Part shown: positions 55,658-64,000 of the stretch, piece after piece
Layout of the letters: each line of letters opens with the position of its first letter
How positions within the stretch are numbered: position 1 is the stretch's first letter
Source: Microvirga flavescens
Lineage (GTDB): Bacteria; Pseudomonadota; Alphaproteobacteria; Rhizobiales; Beijerinckiaceae
Assembly: GCF_003290125.1 (NCBI RefSeq)
Contig: NZ_QMKH01000003.1
Span: 349,673-413,672, forward strand
Direction of reading: 5' to 3'
DNA length: 64,000 bases
Notes under the pieces: model-generated
Told to the model about the DNA's origin: nothing
Database searches by the model: none
The model's input: only the letters and a program-made list of their open reading frames with translations
Translations under genes and position numbers: made by a program

Positions 55658-56461
55658 ATGTTCGCATCCACCTCCTCATCCCTGGCAAAGGCCCTGATGC
55701 CCGACGTGCGCGAAGTCGCGCGCGCCGCCGGGGCCATCGCCATGCCGCATTTCCGGGAAGGCGAACAGACGGCAGCGCGCCTCTGGTACAAGGAGGGAAA
55801 ATCCCCCGTCACCGAGGCTGACATCGCGGTCGATACCTTTCTGAAGGAGCAACTCCCCTCGCTCCACAAGGCGGGCTGGCTCTCCGAGGAAACGACGGAC
55901 GATCCGTCCCGGCTCGATCAGCGCTTCGTGTGGGTGGTCGATCCCATCGACGGCACCCGCGCCTTCGTCGCCGGTAGCCCGGACTGGTGCGTCGCCATCG
56001 CACTTCTCGAGGAGAACCGCCCGGTTCTCGGGGTGGTCTACTCCCCTGTCGGCGATGTGTTCTATGAGGCCGTGCTGAACGGCGGCGCTTTTCGCAACGG
56101 CGAGCGCCTTAGCGTCCCGGCGGCGCTCCGGCCCGAGCCTCTGCGGATCGCGGGGCCAAAGCCGATGGTAGACGACCATCTGAGCCAGACCGGCCCGGCG
56201 GAGCTTCTGCCCAAGATTCCCTCCCTCGCCCTCAGGATCGTGCGTGTCGCGGACGGCACTATCGATGTGGGCCTCGCCTCCCCCAATTCGCACGATTGGG
56301 ACATCGCCGCGGCAGACCTGGTCCTGAGCGAAGCGGGCGGGCGGCTGACCGACCTTTCCGGCGCAGCGCCCGCCTATAATCGGCCCCATCCAACGCATGG
56401 CGAGTTAATTGCCGTTCCGTCATGGTTGCATCCGCGCCTCATTGGGGCCATGAGAACTTGA
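55658..56461 (+). CDS. cysQ: 3'(2'),5'-bisphosphate nucleotidase CysQ-like
   Basis: The 267-residue protein is in the inositol monophosphatase superfamily. It has the metal-binding DPIDGTRAFVAG (about 92-103), upstream YKEGKSPVTEADIA, WLSEETTDD, and C-terminal SHDWDIAAADLVLSEAGG. CysQ recycles PAP, a by-product of sulfate assimilation; related enzymes act on other phosphates. ATG 55658 is used; an internal ATG at 55697 is another option. It starts the cysQ-DUF4170-DUF374-waaA-lpxK row. Confidence 0.88.
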   Translation: MFASTSSSLAKALMPDVREVARAAGAIAMPHFREGEQTAARLWYKEGKSPVTEADIAVDTFLKEQLPSLHKAGWLSEETTDDPSRLDQRFVWVVDPIDGTRAFVAGSPDWCVAIALLEENRPVLGVVYSPVGDVFYEAVLNGGAFRNGERLSVPAALRPEPLRIAGPKPMVDDHLSQTGPAELLPKIPSLALRIVRVADGTIDVGLASPNSHDWDIAAADLVLSEAGGRLTDLSGAAPAYNRPHPTHGELIAVPSWLHPRLIGAMRT

Positions 56462-56521
56462 ACCTTCGGCTAGGCCTTTTGGGCCGCATTTCTGCACTTC
56501 GAACAGGAGCGTCACTTCCCC

Positions 56522-56752
56522 ATGACCGATAAGCCCGGCAAGCAGCTGCTTCACCTCGTTTTCGGCGGAGAACTGACCGACCTCGAATCGGTCGATTTCA
56601 AGGATCTCTCGAAGCTCGACATCGTCGGCATTTTCCCCAACTACGCGACGGCTCATGCGGCCTGGAAAGCCAGGGCGCAATCCACGGTCGACAACGCGCA
56701 CATGCGCTACTTCGTGGTTCATCTGCACCGCCTGCTCAATCCGCAGGACTGA
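56522..56752 (+). CDS. DUF4170 small protein
   Basis: The 76-residue protein (GKQLLHLVFGGEL, VDFKDLSKLDIVGIFPNYA, MRYFVVHLHRLLNP) has the DUF4170 pattern. Function unknown, but it always sits next to the lipid A/Kdo genes in Rhizobiales. GGAGCGTCACTTCCCC precedes the ATG. It is followed after 12 bp by the DUF374 acyltransferase. Confidence 0.9.
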   Translation: MTDKPGKQLLHLVFGGELTDLESVDFKDLSKLDIVGIFPNYATAHAAWKARAQSTVDNAHMRYFVVHLHRLLNPQD

Positions 56753-56764
56753 CCCGTAAGGCTC

Positions 56765-57532
56765 ATGGGTCTCATCAAGCGCATCGTCAGGTCGCGTCCC
56801 GTCCAGGAGACCTTGGGTTTCCTGGTCGCGGGCTATCTCGGCCTGGTGCGCCGGACGAACCGCTTCGTGATCGAGCCCGCCGGGGCCTATGATCGCATCG
56901 GCCCGCAGATGCCGGTCATCGCCGCCATGTGGCACGGCCAGCATTTCATGATCCATTTCGCCAAGCGCCCGCAGGACAGGGCCGCGAGCCTCGTCTCCCG
57001 CTCCGGTGACGGTGAGTTCAACGCGGTCGCGCTTCGGCATCTCGGCATCCGTGCGATCCGCGGTTCGGGCGCGCGCGGGCGCGACATCCGCAAGAAAGGC
57101 GGCGCGGCCGCCCTGCGGGGCATGTTGCGGGCGTTGGCCGACGGCGAGATGGTGGTGATGACCGCCGACATTCCGAAGATCTCGCGGATCTGCGGCTCCG
57201 GCATCGTGACCCTGGCGCAGCTCTCGGGCAGGCCCATCGTGCCCGTGGCGGTGGTGACGAGCCGGCGGATCGACTTCGACAGCTGGGACAAGGCCAGTAT
57301 CGGCCTGCCGTTCGGACGTGGCGCAATGGTGCTCGGCGACCCGATCGCTGTGCCGCGCGAGGCGGACGAAGCCACACTCGAAGCCCTGCGCCAGCAGGTG
57401 GAGCGCGAACTCGACGCTGTTCATGAGCGCGCCTATGCCCTGATCGGCTCGCGCGATCCCGGGGCGAAGCCTGCGAAGGGGGCGATCCCCAACGGGGGCA
57501 GCCACGCAACGGCGAGAGGCGCGACGCGATGA
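56765..57532 (+). CDS. DUF374 lysophospholipid acyltransferase family protein
   Basis: The 255-residue protein carries MPVIAAMWHGQHFMIHF and VSRSGDGEFNAVALRHLGIRAIRGSG. These are acyltransferase-like motifs of DUF374, found beside lipid A genes and probably acting on lipid precursors. One hydrophobic segment near residues 13-30 may hold it to the inner membrane. The C-terminal 25 residues are a Gly/Ala-rich extension. Its stop overlaps the waaA start as ATGA. Confidence 0.88.
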   Translation: MGLIKRIVRSRPVQETLGFLVAGYLGLVRRTNRFVIEPAGAYDRIGPQMPVIAAMWHGQHFMIHFAKRPQDRAASLVSRSGDGEFNAVALRHLGIRAIRGSGARGRDIRKKGGAAALRGMLRALADGEMVVMTADIPKISRICGSGIVTLAQLSGRPIVPVAVVTSRRIDFDSWDKASIGLPFGRGAMVLGDPIAVPREADEATLEALRQQVERELDAVHERAYALIGSRDPGAKPAKGAIPNGGSHATARGATR

Positions 57533-58818
57533 GGCTGCACGCTCTTCTCAAAGTTTATGGGGCTGTGACCGCGACGCTCGAGCCGGCGGTTCTCGGCCTG
57601 CTCTACTGGCGTCAGCGCAAGGGTCTGGAAGAGCGCAGCCGTCTCGGCGAACGGCAAGGTTATCCCGGGCGCGCACGGCCCAAGGGACATCTGGCCTGGG
57701 TTCACGGGGCCAGCATCGGCGAAACCCTTTCCCTCATCCCCGTCATCGAGCGGTTGACGCAGCGCGGGCTCTCGGTGCTCGTCACTTCCGGCACGCGTAC
57801 CTCCGCCGGGCTCATTGCGCGACGCCTGCCGCCGGGCGCTTTCCACCAATTCGTGCCCCTCGACGTGCCGCGCTACAACCGGCGCTTTCTCGATCACTGG
57901 AAACCCGACCTCGCGCTTGTCGCGGAATCCGAGATCTGGCCCAACATGGTCGTCGAACTCGACCGTCGCGAAGTCCCGCTCATTCTGGTGAACGGGCGCG
58001 TCTCCGACCGCTCGTTCCAGCGTTGGCAGAAACTGCCGGGCCTGATCGGCTCGCTGCTCGAACGCTTCGCCTTATGCCTTGCGCAAACCCCGGCTGATGC
58101 CGAGCGGCTGGCGCGCCTCGGCGCACCCCGCGTGGTGATGGCGGGCAATCTGAAATTCGATGCGCCGCCTCCACCCGCCGATCCGCGTGTCGTGGCGCAT
58201 CTTTCCGGTCTTATCGCGGGCCGTCCGGTCTGGTTCGCGGCAAGCACGCATCCGGGTGAGGAAACGGCCATCGTCGCGGTTCATCGCGCGCTCGCGCAGC
58301 GCCATCCGCATCTTCTCACCATCATCGCGCCGCGCCATCCGCACCGCGGCCCCGATGTGGCGGCCATCGCCGAGCGCGCCGGATTGCGCGCCGCGCGCCG
58401 CTCCGCAGGCATTCACCCAGACCGCGCGACGGATGTGTACGTGGCGGACACGGTCGGCGAGATGGGCCTGTTCTATCGCCTGTCACCTGTCGTGCTGATG
58501 GGCGGCTCGCTGATCGAGCATGGCGGGCAAAATCCGATCGAACCCGCCAAGCTCGGCGCGGCGATCCTGCACGGCCCGCACGTTCACAACTTCACCGACG
58601 TCTACACCGCGCTCGATGCCTCGCGCGGCGCGCTTCTCGTGAAGGACAGTTCGGCCCTCGCGCGCGCCTTGACCCAGCTTCTCTCCAACCCCGCGCTTAC
58701 ACGCCAGATGGCGCGCGCCGCCTCCGAAGCTGTGCACGCGATGGGTGGCGCGGTGGAACGCACGATGCAATCCATCGAACCCTTCATTGTGCAAACCAAG
58801 ATCGGGGCGCGACGCTGA
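57529..58818 (+). CDS. waaA: 3-deoxy-D-manno-octulosonic acid transferase
   Basis: WaaA adds Kdo to lipid IVA in the LPS inner core. The 429-residue protein has WVHGASIGETLSLIPVIERL, LVTSGTRTSAGLIARRLP, ALVAESEIWPNMVVEL, and GNLKFDAPP. The C-terminal half has FAASTHPGEE, IAPRHPHRG and GGSLIEHGGQNPIEPAKLG. Overlaps DUF374 by four bases and lpxK by one, so the three are coupled. Confidence 0.95.
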   Translation: MRLHALLKVYGAVTATLEPAVLGLLYWRQRKGLEERSRLGERQGYPGRARPKGHLAWVHGASIGETLSLIPVIERLTQRGLSVLVTSGTRTSAGLIARRLPPGAFHQFVPLDVPRYNRRFLDHWKPDLALVAESEIWPNMVVELDRREVPLILVNGRVSDRSFQRWQKLPGLIGSLLERFALCLAQTPADAERLARLGAPRVVMAGNLKFDAPPPPADPRVVAHLSGLIAGRPVWFAASTHPGEETAIVAVHRALAQRHPHLLTIIAPRHPHRGPDVAAIAERAGLRAARRSAGIHPDRATDVYVADTVGEMGLFYRLSPVVLMGGSLIEHGGQNPIEPAKLGAAILHGPHVHNFTDVYTALDASRGALLVKDSSALARALTQLLSNPALTRQMARAASEAVHAMGGAVERTMQSIEPFIVQTKIGARR

Positions 58819-59816
58819 TGCGCGCCCCCGCCTTCTGGTGGCAGAGAAGGCCGACATTCCTCGCTCATATACTGCGCCCGCTCGCCGCGATTTACGGCAC
58901 CATCGCAGCGCGGCGGATGCGGCGCGCGGGCGAGCGCGCCACGCTGCCTGTCATCTGCATCGGTAACTTCACCGCCGGCGGCGCGGGCAAGACACCGACG
59001 GCGCTTGCCGTTGCAAAACTTCTTGCTGAAACGGGAGAGAAGCCCGCCTTTCTCTCGCGCGGCTACGGCGGCAACCTACCCGGCCCGGTTCAGGCCACCG
59101 CCGCGCATTCCGCCGCCGATGTGGGCGATGAGCCGCTTCTTCTTTCACGCATGGCTCCCGTGATCGTCGCGCATGATCGTCCCGCAGGCGCACAGCTTGC
59201 CTCTCAAGTCGGCGCGAGCGTCATCGTGATGGATGATGGCCTGCAAAACCCATCGCTGCGGAAAGATCTCGCCATCGCCGTTGTCGATGGCGCAACGGGC
59301 ATCGGAAACGGTCTTTGCATTCCCGCGGGCCCTTTGCGCGCGCCGCTCGATGCGCAATGGCCTGTCGTGGACGCCGTTCTCATCGTCGGTGAAGGAGAGG
59401 CGGGAGAGAGCATTGCCGTCGATGCAGCACGCCACGGCAAGCGCGTGTTTCGCGCGGCCATCGTTCCAGACCCGAAAGCCGTCTCGCATCTACAAGGCAG
59501 CAAGGTTCTCGCGTTCGCGGGGATCGGACGGCCCGAAAAATTCTTTGAGACATTGCGAGCCTGCGGCGCATCGGTGGAGCGCACGCGCGCATTCCCCGAT
59601 CATCATCCCTACACGGCGCAAGACCTTCATGCGCTGATGTACGAAGCGAAGCGCGACGACCTTCAGATCGTAACGACCGAGAAGGACCTGATGCGCATCG
59701 CAGCCTTATCGGACAAGAGCATCGCACAAGGCATCATCGCTCTGCCGATCACGCTCCAGATCGGCGAGCAGGACGCATTCCGCACACTCATTCACTCGCG
59801 CCTCTCAGCGCGCTGA
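58818..59816 (+). CDS. lpxK: Tetraacyldisaccharide 4'-kinase
   Basis: LpxK phosphorylates the 4' position of the lipid A precursor, the last step before Kdo addition. The 332-residue protein has a membrane-associated N-terminus and Walker A VICIGNFTAGGAGKTPTALAV. FLSRGYGGNLPGP, VGDEPLLLSR, IVMDDGLQNPSL and the C-terminal DHHPYTAQDL with VTTEKDLMRI follow. ATG 58818 shares bases with the waaA stop. Confidence 0.96.
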   Translation: MRAPAFWWQRRPTFLAHILRPLAAIYGTIAARRMRRAGERATLPVICIGNFTAGGAGKTPTALAVAKLLAETGEKPAFLSRGYGGNLPGPVQATAAHSAADVGDEPLLLSRMAPVIVAHDRPAGAQLASQVGASVIVMDDGLQNPSLRKDLAIAVVDGATGIGNGLCIPAGPLRAPLDAQWPVVDAVLIVGEGEAGESIAVDAARHGKRVFRAAIVPDPKAVSHLQGSKVLAFAGIGRPEKFFETLRACGASVERTRAFPDHHPYTAQDLHALMYEAKRDDLQIVTTEKDLMRIAALSDKSIAQGIIALPITLQIGEQDAFRTLIHSRLSAR

Positions 59817-59841
59817 ACCCGCTCAAGCCTAACCACGGTTA

Positions 59842-60066
59842 TCAGGATGTGCGCTTGCGCGGCGTGCGGCCCAGGCGCTCACACACGGCTTCAGGCGAGG
59901 CATACGCCTCCTGTCGCTCGGCGCTCCAGTACTTCAGCTCGTCGAGGGGGATTTCCTGCCCCGTCACGGCGCAACGCACGAAAGCGCCCGGCTTCACGAC
60001 ACGGAAGTCGGCATCGAGATACTGGACGACGGCTTCGCCGCCCTTGCTGTCAAATCGGTTCAACAT
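59842..60066 (-). CDS. DUF2093 protein
   Basis: The 74-residue protein (MLNRFDSKGGEAVVQYLDAD, VKPGAFVRCAVTGQEIPLDELKYW) is a DUF2093 member, a short alphaproteobacterial family of unknown function. A CxV-type single cysteine is conserved. Usually found between lpxK and xseA, as here. It runs convergent to lpxK. Confidence 0.9.
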   Translation of the reverse strand: MLNRFDSKGGEAVVQYLDADFRVVKPGAFVRCAVTGQEIPLDELKYWSAERQEAYASPEAVCERLGRTPRKRTS

Positions 60067-60127
60067 GATGGTGATTATATAGGAGCTTTGAGCCCGAAAC
60101 CATGCCGCGCGATTTTTATCCTAAGAC

Positions 60128-61696
60128 CTAAAACAACGCGCCCTGCTCCGTCGGCGGCGTCTTCGGCTTTGCGGGCTTCGGCTTGACCTGTCCTCGCCCG
60201 CCCGTCGCTTCCGCCGTGCCGTCGGCGAATTCCAGAAGCAGGGCCTTGCCGTCTGTGATCGCGGCGGCATTGTGCAGCGGCCGCCCCTCCGCATCGCGCA
60301 CAATCGCAAAGCCGCGCGCGAGGACGGACTTGTAGTTCAGGCTGTCGAACAACTGCGACTGCGCTTCGAGGCGCGCGCGCTTTCGCGCGATCTGCCCGGC
60401 GAAGGCGGGGCCAAGCCGCTCGGAGACGCGATGCACGACCTCGCGGCTCTGCCCGATGCGCGCCACTTCCGCGCGCAGCAGAACGGCACGGGCGAGCGAA
60501 AGACGTTGTGCGATATTCTTCAGCTCTCCGTGCTTGCCTTCCAGCGCGCGTTTCATCGCATCGTGTGGGCGCTCGCCAACGGCCTTGAAGCGTTCCCGCA
60601 GGCTGCCGATGCGTGCCGCCGGGGAGAACCGCTGAAGCTTGCGCGCGAGATCGTTCAACTGCTTTTCATGCTCGCGCGCATTGCCGAGCAAAGCCGGACC
60701 AAGCCTGGCCGATGCGAGATCGAGCCTCTGCCGCTTGGCCGCGAACAGCGCATCGGGCGTCGGTAGCGCTCGCGCGACGGAGCGCAGATCGGCACGGCGG
60801 CGCTCGACAAGCCGCAAGGCCGCCTCGCCGTGGCGTCGCGCCAGATCGAGAACCATCGCGGCAAGTTCCAAGCGGACCGGCACCACCATCTCCGCCGCGC
60901 CCGTGGGCGTCGGCGCGCGCACGTCGGCAGCATGGTCGATCAGGGTCCAATCCGTTTCGTGGCCGACCGCCGCGACGAGCGGAATATCGCTCTCGGCGGC
61001 GGCGCGGACCACGATCTCCTCGTTGAAGCCCCAGAGGTCTTCGATGGAGCCGCCGCCGCGCGCGACGATGAGAACATCCGGACGCGGAATGATGCCGCCG
61101 CGCTCCAGCGCATTGAAACCGCGAATGGCAGCGGCGACTTCCGCTGCCGAGGTTTCGCCTTGCACGCGCACGGGCCAGACCAGAACCCGGCGCGGAAACC
61201 GGTCTTCCAGCCGGTGCAGAATATCGCGGATCACCGCGCCGGTGGGCGATGTCACGACGCCGATCACGCGCGGCAGGTAAGGCAGGGACCGCTTGCGGGC
61301 CGTGTCGAACAGCCCTTCCGCCGTCAGCTTGCGGCGGCGCTCTTCGAGCAGCGCCATGAGCGCGCCGACACCGGCAGGCTCAAGGGAGTCGATGACGATC
61401 TGGTAGGACGACTTGCCCGGAAACGTCGTGATGCGCCCAGTGGCGATGACCTCCAGCCCCTCCTGCGGCTTGAACTTCAGCCGGGAGAAGGAGCCCTTCC
61501 AGATCACCGCGTCGATGCGGGCATTCTGGTCCTTGAGCGAAAAATAGACGTGCCCCGAGGAATGCGGCCCGCGATAGCCCGAAACCTCACCGCGCAGGCG
61601 CACATGGCCGAACGAATCCTCAAGCGTGCGCTTGAGAGCGCCCGCGAGATCGGAGACGGACCATTCCAGGGCATTCGAAGGAGCGTTGTCTGACAT
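60128..61696 (-). CDS. xseA: Exodeoxyribonuclease VII large subunit
   Basis: XseA and XseB form an exonuclease that degrades single-stranded DNA. The 522-residue protein has an N-terminal OB-fold domain (SVSDLAGALKRTLEDSFG, VRLRGEVSGYRGPHSSGHVYFSL in parts). The catalytic core includes VGVVTSPTGAVIRDILHRLEDRF-type segments, IVARGGGSIEDLWGFNEE, and AVGHETDWTLIDHAADVRAPTPTGAAE in pieces. A coiled-coil C-terminal region follows with Pro/Lys/Ala-rich tail. ATG 61696. It runs divergent from the adhesin gene. Confidence 0.95.
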   Translation of the reverse strand: MSDNAPSNALEWSVSDLAGALKRTLEDSFGHVRLRGEVSGYRGPHSSGHVYFSLKDQNARIDAVIWKGSFSRLKFKPQEGLEVIATGRITTFPGKSSYQIVIDSLEPAGVGALMALLEERRRKLTAEGLFDTARKRSLPYLPRVIGVVTSPTGAVIRDILHRLEDRFPRRVLVWPVRVQGETSAAEVAAAIRGFNALERGGIIPRPDVLIVARGGGSIEDLWGFNEEIVVRAAAESDIPLVAAVGHETDWTLIDHAADVRAPTPTGAAEMVVPVRLELAAMVLDLARRHGEAALRLVERRRADLRSVARALPTPDALFAAKRQRLDLASARLGPALLGNAREHEKQLNDLARKLQRFSPAARIGSLRERFKAVGERPHDAMKRALEGKHGELKNIAQRLSLARAVLLRAEVARIGQSREVVHRVSERLGPAFAGQIARKRARLEAQSQLFDSLNYKSVLARGFAIVRDAEGRPLHNAAAITDGKALLLEFADGTAEATGGRGQVKPKPAKPKTPPTEQGALF

Positions 61697-61813
61697 GCGG
61701 CGGACCCTACTCCCCAGTAGCGGATTCTGCCAAGGCTCCCTTGGGGAAGGCCTCGTAAAACGTTCCCGAGGCTCGGCAACGAAAACAAATTATCCAAATC
61801 GTTAAGTATTTCG

Positions 61814-61841
61814 CCGACACGCCAAGGACTCGACTTATAAT
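61814..61841 (+). promoter_or_regulatory. Candidate promoter of the end repeat-protein gene
   Basis: A perfect TATAAT (61836-61841) lies in an AT-rich gap, 56 bp before the ATG. CCGACA (61814-61819) is at 16-bp spacing and matches TTGACA at four of six positions. Confidence 0.45.
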
Positions 61842-61897
61842 TTCAATATGTTATTTCATATCAGTATTGTAAAAACGACCCCTGCAGGGCGAGCCAT

Positions 61898-64000
61898 ATG
61901 TCCACCGCCATCCCGTCGAGCACAGAAACCCAGGTCAACATCACGACTGCGGGAGATCAAAGAGCCCCGAGCACCACGGCGCTCGCCGATGGCGGATGGA
62001 TCGTAACCTGGCAATCGGCGGATGCATCCGGTGTCGGCATCTACCAGCAACGCTATGACAAGGACGGACGCGCCCTGTACGCGTCCGACATCCGCGTCAA
62101 CATCACCACGGATTCCGACCAAGCCGACCCGAGCGTGACCGCACTCCCCGATGGCGGATGGTTGGTCACCTGGACATCGCAAAACCAGGATGTCGGCTGG
62201 AACGGCGGCATCTATCAGCAGCGCTACGATAAGGATGGCCGCGCGCTTTACGCCACCGACAAGCTCGTCAACACATCCATCTATCCGGACCAGTCTCAAC
62301 CCACCGTGACAACCCTCGCCGACGGAGGATGGGTCGTCGCCTGGACATCCGACGGACAGGACGGCTCCGGAAACGGCATCTATCTGCAACGCTACGACTC
62401 CGCGGGTAATCCGACGGGCCCAACGGAATTGCGGGTCAATGCACTCACGGACGGGAACCAGTACCGCTCGAGCATTACGGCACTCGCCGACGGCGGATGG
62501 GTGGTCACTTGGGAATCCCACAGTTCAGGAGCGACGGGTCATTCCGTCTTCCAGCAACGCTTCGACAAGTTCGGCAATGCCTCGGCCCCGACGGATCTGA
62601 CGGTCGATGGTACGCCTGGCGACTACAAGGTTCTCACCAGCATCACGGGTCTCGCGGATGGCGGATGGGTCGTGACGTGGACGTCCTATTCCTCGGGCGG
62701 CGACATCGTTCAGCAGCGCTTCGACAAGGATGGAAGACCTGTCTTCGCTACACCGAAAATCATCAACATCACCACGGGCGACCTTCAAGAGCCCGCCTCC
62801 GTCGCCGCCCTGGCGGATGGCGGATGGGTTGTTGTCTGGCAGTCCGCCAATCAGGATGGCTCCGGGAGCGGCATCTATCTTCAACAGTTCGACAGGTTCG
62901 GCAAAGCCATCGGATCGACGGACTTTCTCGTCAACGTCACGACGGCGAACGACCAGACAAACCCGACTGTGACGGCGCTTGCCGATGGCGGGTGGATCGT
63001 CACATGGGAATCCGCCGGCCAGGACGGTTCGGGCACGGGCATCTACCAGCGCCGCTATTTCAACAATGCACCGCCCACCAACATCACACTTTCACGCGAT
63101 ACGGTGGACGAGGGCACCACGGGTCTTATTGCGACTTTGAACGGTATCGACCCTAATCCAGGCGACACCTTCACCTACGCCCTCGCCGAGGATCTCAGCG
63201 GCAAGTTCGAGATCGTCGGCAACGAGCTGCGCCTCAAGGCCGGCGCCGTGCTCGACTACGAGACCGCGACCTCCCACACCATCAAGATCACCGTCACCGA
63301 CAACCACGGCGCCTCCGTCACCAAGAGCGTCACCATCCATGTCGGCGACGTCGACGAGAACCGTGCGCCGACCGGCGTCACCCTCTCCCGCGATACCGTC
63401 GATGAAGGCACCACCGGCCTCATCGCCACCCTGACCGGCGTCGATCCCGACACCGGCGACACCTTCACCTATGCCCTCGCCGAGGATCTCAGCGGCAAGT
63501 TCGAGATCGTCGGCAACGAGCTGCGCCTCAAGGCCGGCGCCGTGCTCGACTACGAGACCGCGACCTCGCACACGCTCAAGATCACCGTCACCGACAACCA
63601 CGGCGCCTCCGTCACCAAGAGCGTCACCATCCATGTCGGCGACGTCGACGAGAACCGTGCGCCGACCGGCGTCACCCTCTCCCGCGATACCGTCGATGAA
63701 GGCACCACCGGCCTCATCGCCACCCTCGACGGCGTCGATCCCGATACCGGCGACACCTTCACCTATGCCCTCGCCGAGGATCTCAGCGGCAAGTTCGAGA
63801 TCGTCGGCAACGAGCTGCGCCTCAAGGCCGGCGCCGTGCTCGACTACGAGACCGCGACCTCCCACACCATCAAGATCACCGTCACCGACAACCACGGCGC
63901 CTCCGTCACCAAGTCCGTCACCATCCATGTCGGCGACGTCGACGAGAACCGTGCGCCGACCGGCGTCACCCTCTCCCGCGATACCGTCGATGAAGGCACC
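61898..64000 (+). CDS. Large repeat protein, secreted adhesin-like (5' part)
   Basis: The frame is open from ATG 61898 (AGGGCGAG upstream) to the last base of the window, 701 codons, so the gene is truncated. No signal peptide is seen, consistent with type I secretion. Residues 15-385 hold seven repeats of 53-57 residues, each with (A/P)DGGWxVxW followed by a DGSGxGIYxQRYD-type stretch. These alternate beta-rich units might form a seven-bladed propeller. From about residue 390, three complete 98-residue cadherin-like repeats (start NxAP, contain DTFTYALAEDLSGKFEIVGN) and the start of a fourth follow, near identical in DNA. Likely a biofilm or surface adhesin; RTX repeats are expected beyond the window. 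Confidence 0.85.
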   Translation, partial: MSTAIPSSTETQVNITTAGDQRAPSTTALADGGWIVTWQSADASGVGIYQQRYDKDGRALYASDIRVNITTDSDQADPSVTALPDGGWLVTWTSQNQDVGWNGGIYQQRYDKDGRALYATDKLVNTSIYPDQSQPTVTTLADGGWVVAWTSDGQDGSGNGIYLQRYDSAGNPTGPTELRVNALTDGNQYRSSITALADGGWVVTWESHSSGATGHSVFQQRFDKFGNASAPTDLTVDGTPGDYKVLTSITGLADGGWVVTWTSYSSGGDIVQQRFDKDGRPVFATPKIINITTGDLQEPASVAALADGGWVVVWQSANQDGSGSGIYLQQFDRFGKAIGSTDFLVNVTTANDQTNPTVTALADGGWIVTWESAGQDGSGTGIYQRRYFNNAPPTNITLSRDTVDEGTTGLIATLNGIDPNPGDTFTYALAEDLSGKFEIVGNELRLKAGAVLDYETATSHTIKITVTDNHGASVTKSVTIHVGDVDENRAPTGVTLSRDTVDEGTTGLIATLTGVDPDTGDTFTYALAEDLSGKFEIVGNELRLKAGAVLDYETATSHTLKITVTDNHGASVTKSVTIHVGDVDENRAPTGVTLSRDTVDEGTTGLIATLDGVDPDTGDTFTYALAEDLSGKFEIVGNELRLKAGAVLDYETATSHTIKITVTDNHGASVTKSVTIHVGDVDENRAPTGVTLSRDTVDEGT
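61988..63050 (+). repeat. Seven Trp-motif repeats encoding DGGWxVxW units
   Basis: The D of the DGGW motif falls at 61988, 62150, 62321, 62489, 62657, 62816 and 62984. Spacings are 162, 171, 168, 168, 159 and 168 bp, always multiples of three. DNA identity between units is limited, so these are older repeats than the downstream 294-bp series. Confidence 0.88.
63065..64000 (+). repeat. Tandem 294-bp cadherin-like repeats
   Basis: Units at 63065-63358, 63359-63652, 63653-63946 and 63947-beyond are each exactly 294 bp (98 codons). GTCACCCTCTCCCGCGATAC recurs at 63377, 63671 and 63965. Units 2 and 3 differ at only a few bases; unit 1 is diverged at its first 60 bases. The array runs past the window end. 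Confidence 0.95.

Noticed and set aside
63092..63928. Repetitive minus-strand open frame opposite the cadherin-like repeats
   Set aside because: Its periodic sequence is the mirror of the plus-strand repeats, which have the family motifs and a proper start; nothing supports the antisense product.
63065..64000. Tandem repeats as a CRISPR or other noncoding array
   Set aside because: Units are 294 bp, in frame and code for a conserved cadherin-like domain; there are no short repeats with unique spacers.

Overview
The window reads as one chromosomal stretch of a high-GC alphaproteobacterium of the order Hyphomicrobiales (Rhizobiales), most like the Methylobacteriaceae/Beijerinckiaceae side (Microvirga-, Bosea- or Methylobacterium-like). 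The assignment rests on a CcrM-type GANTC methyltransferase, the split atpIBEF'F operon, an IalB-coxBA-ctaB-coxF-ctaG-coxC-DUF983-SURF1 cluster, ispH-thrB-rnhA, cysQ-DUF4170-DUF374-waaA-lpxK, and dispersed palindromic repeats of types common in these genomes. No rRNA, tRNA, IS element, prophage or CRISPR array was seen.

Layout. 1-6.4 kb: end of a PA0069-family radical SAM protein, rnhB, ccrM, a LysR regulator, then mutY divergent from a DUF721 protein and a DsbA-like oxidoreductase. 6.4-12.7 kb: smc and the F0 part of ATP synthase behind a clear sigma70-type promoter. 12.9-19 kb: a HAD phosphatase convergent with the glycine cleavage operon gcvT-gcvH-osmC-like-gcvPA-gcvPB, which is preceded by a tandem glycine riboswitch. 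19-28.9 kb: a HlyC/CorC membrane protein, a lipoprotein, IalB, and the aa3 cytochrome oxidase subunits with their assembly factors. 29-32.4 kb: an acetyltransferase, thrC and an M16 peptidase. 32.5-46.9 kb: a large membrane GGDEF/EAL protein, YqgE, a stand-alone DsbD-alpha protein with a peroxiredoxin, rnhA-thrB-ispH, a CPA2 antiporter with a MATE exporter, a DUF937 protein, a DUF1127/LysR divergent pair and an EamA transporter. 47-50.3 kb: an RTX/cadherin protein in an AT-rich setting, a small secreted protein, and a guanidine exporter behind a guanidine-II (mini-ykkC) riboswitch. 50.3-61.7 kb: gshA, a YbdK-type ligase, rsmE, ubiA, cysQ, the lipid A/Kdo genes and xseA. 61.9 kb to the end: the 5' part of a giant secreted repeat protein that runs off the window.

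Most of the window is core metabolism and envelope biogenesis. The accessory signals are two calcium-binding/cadherin-type secreted proteins, three families of dispersed intergenic palindromes, two riboswitches, an OsmC-like gene inside the riboswitch-controlled gcv operon, and several unassigned operator-like inverted repeats. The end protein is the most unusual: seven tryptophan-motif repeats, possibly a seven-bladed propeller, followed by near-identical 294-bp cadherin-like repeats.
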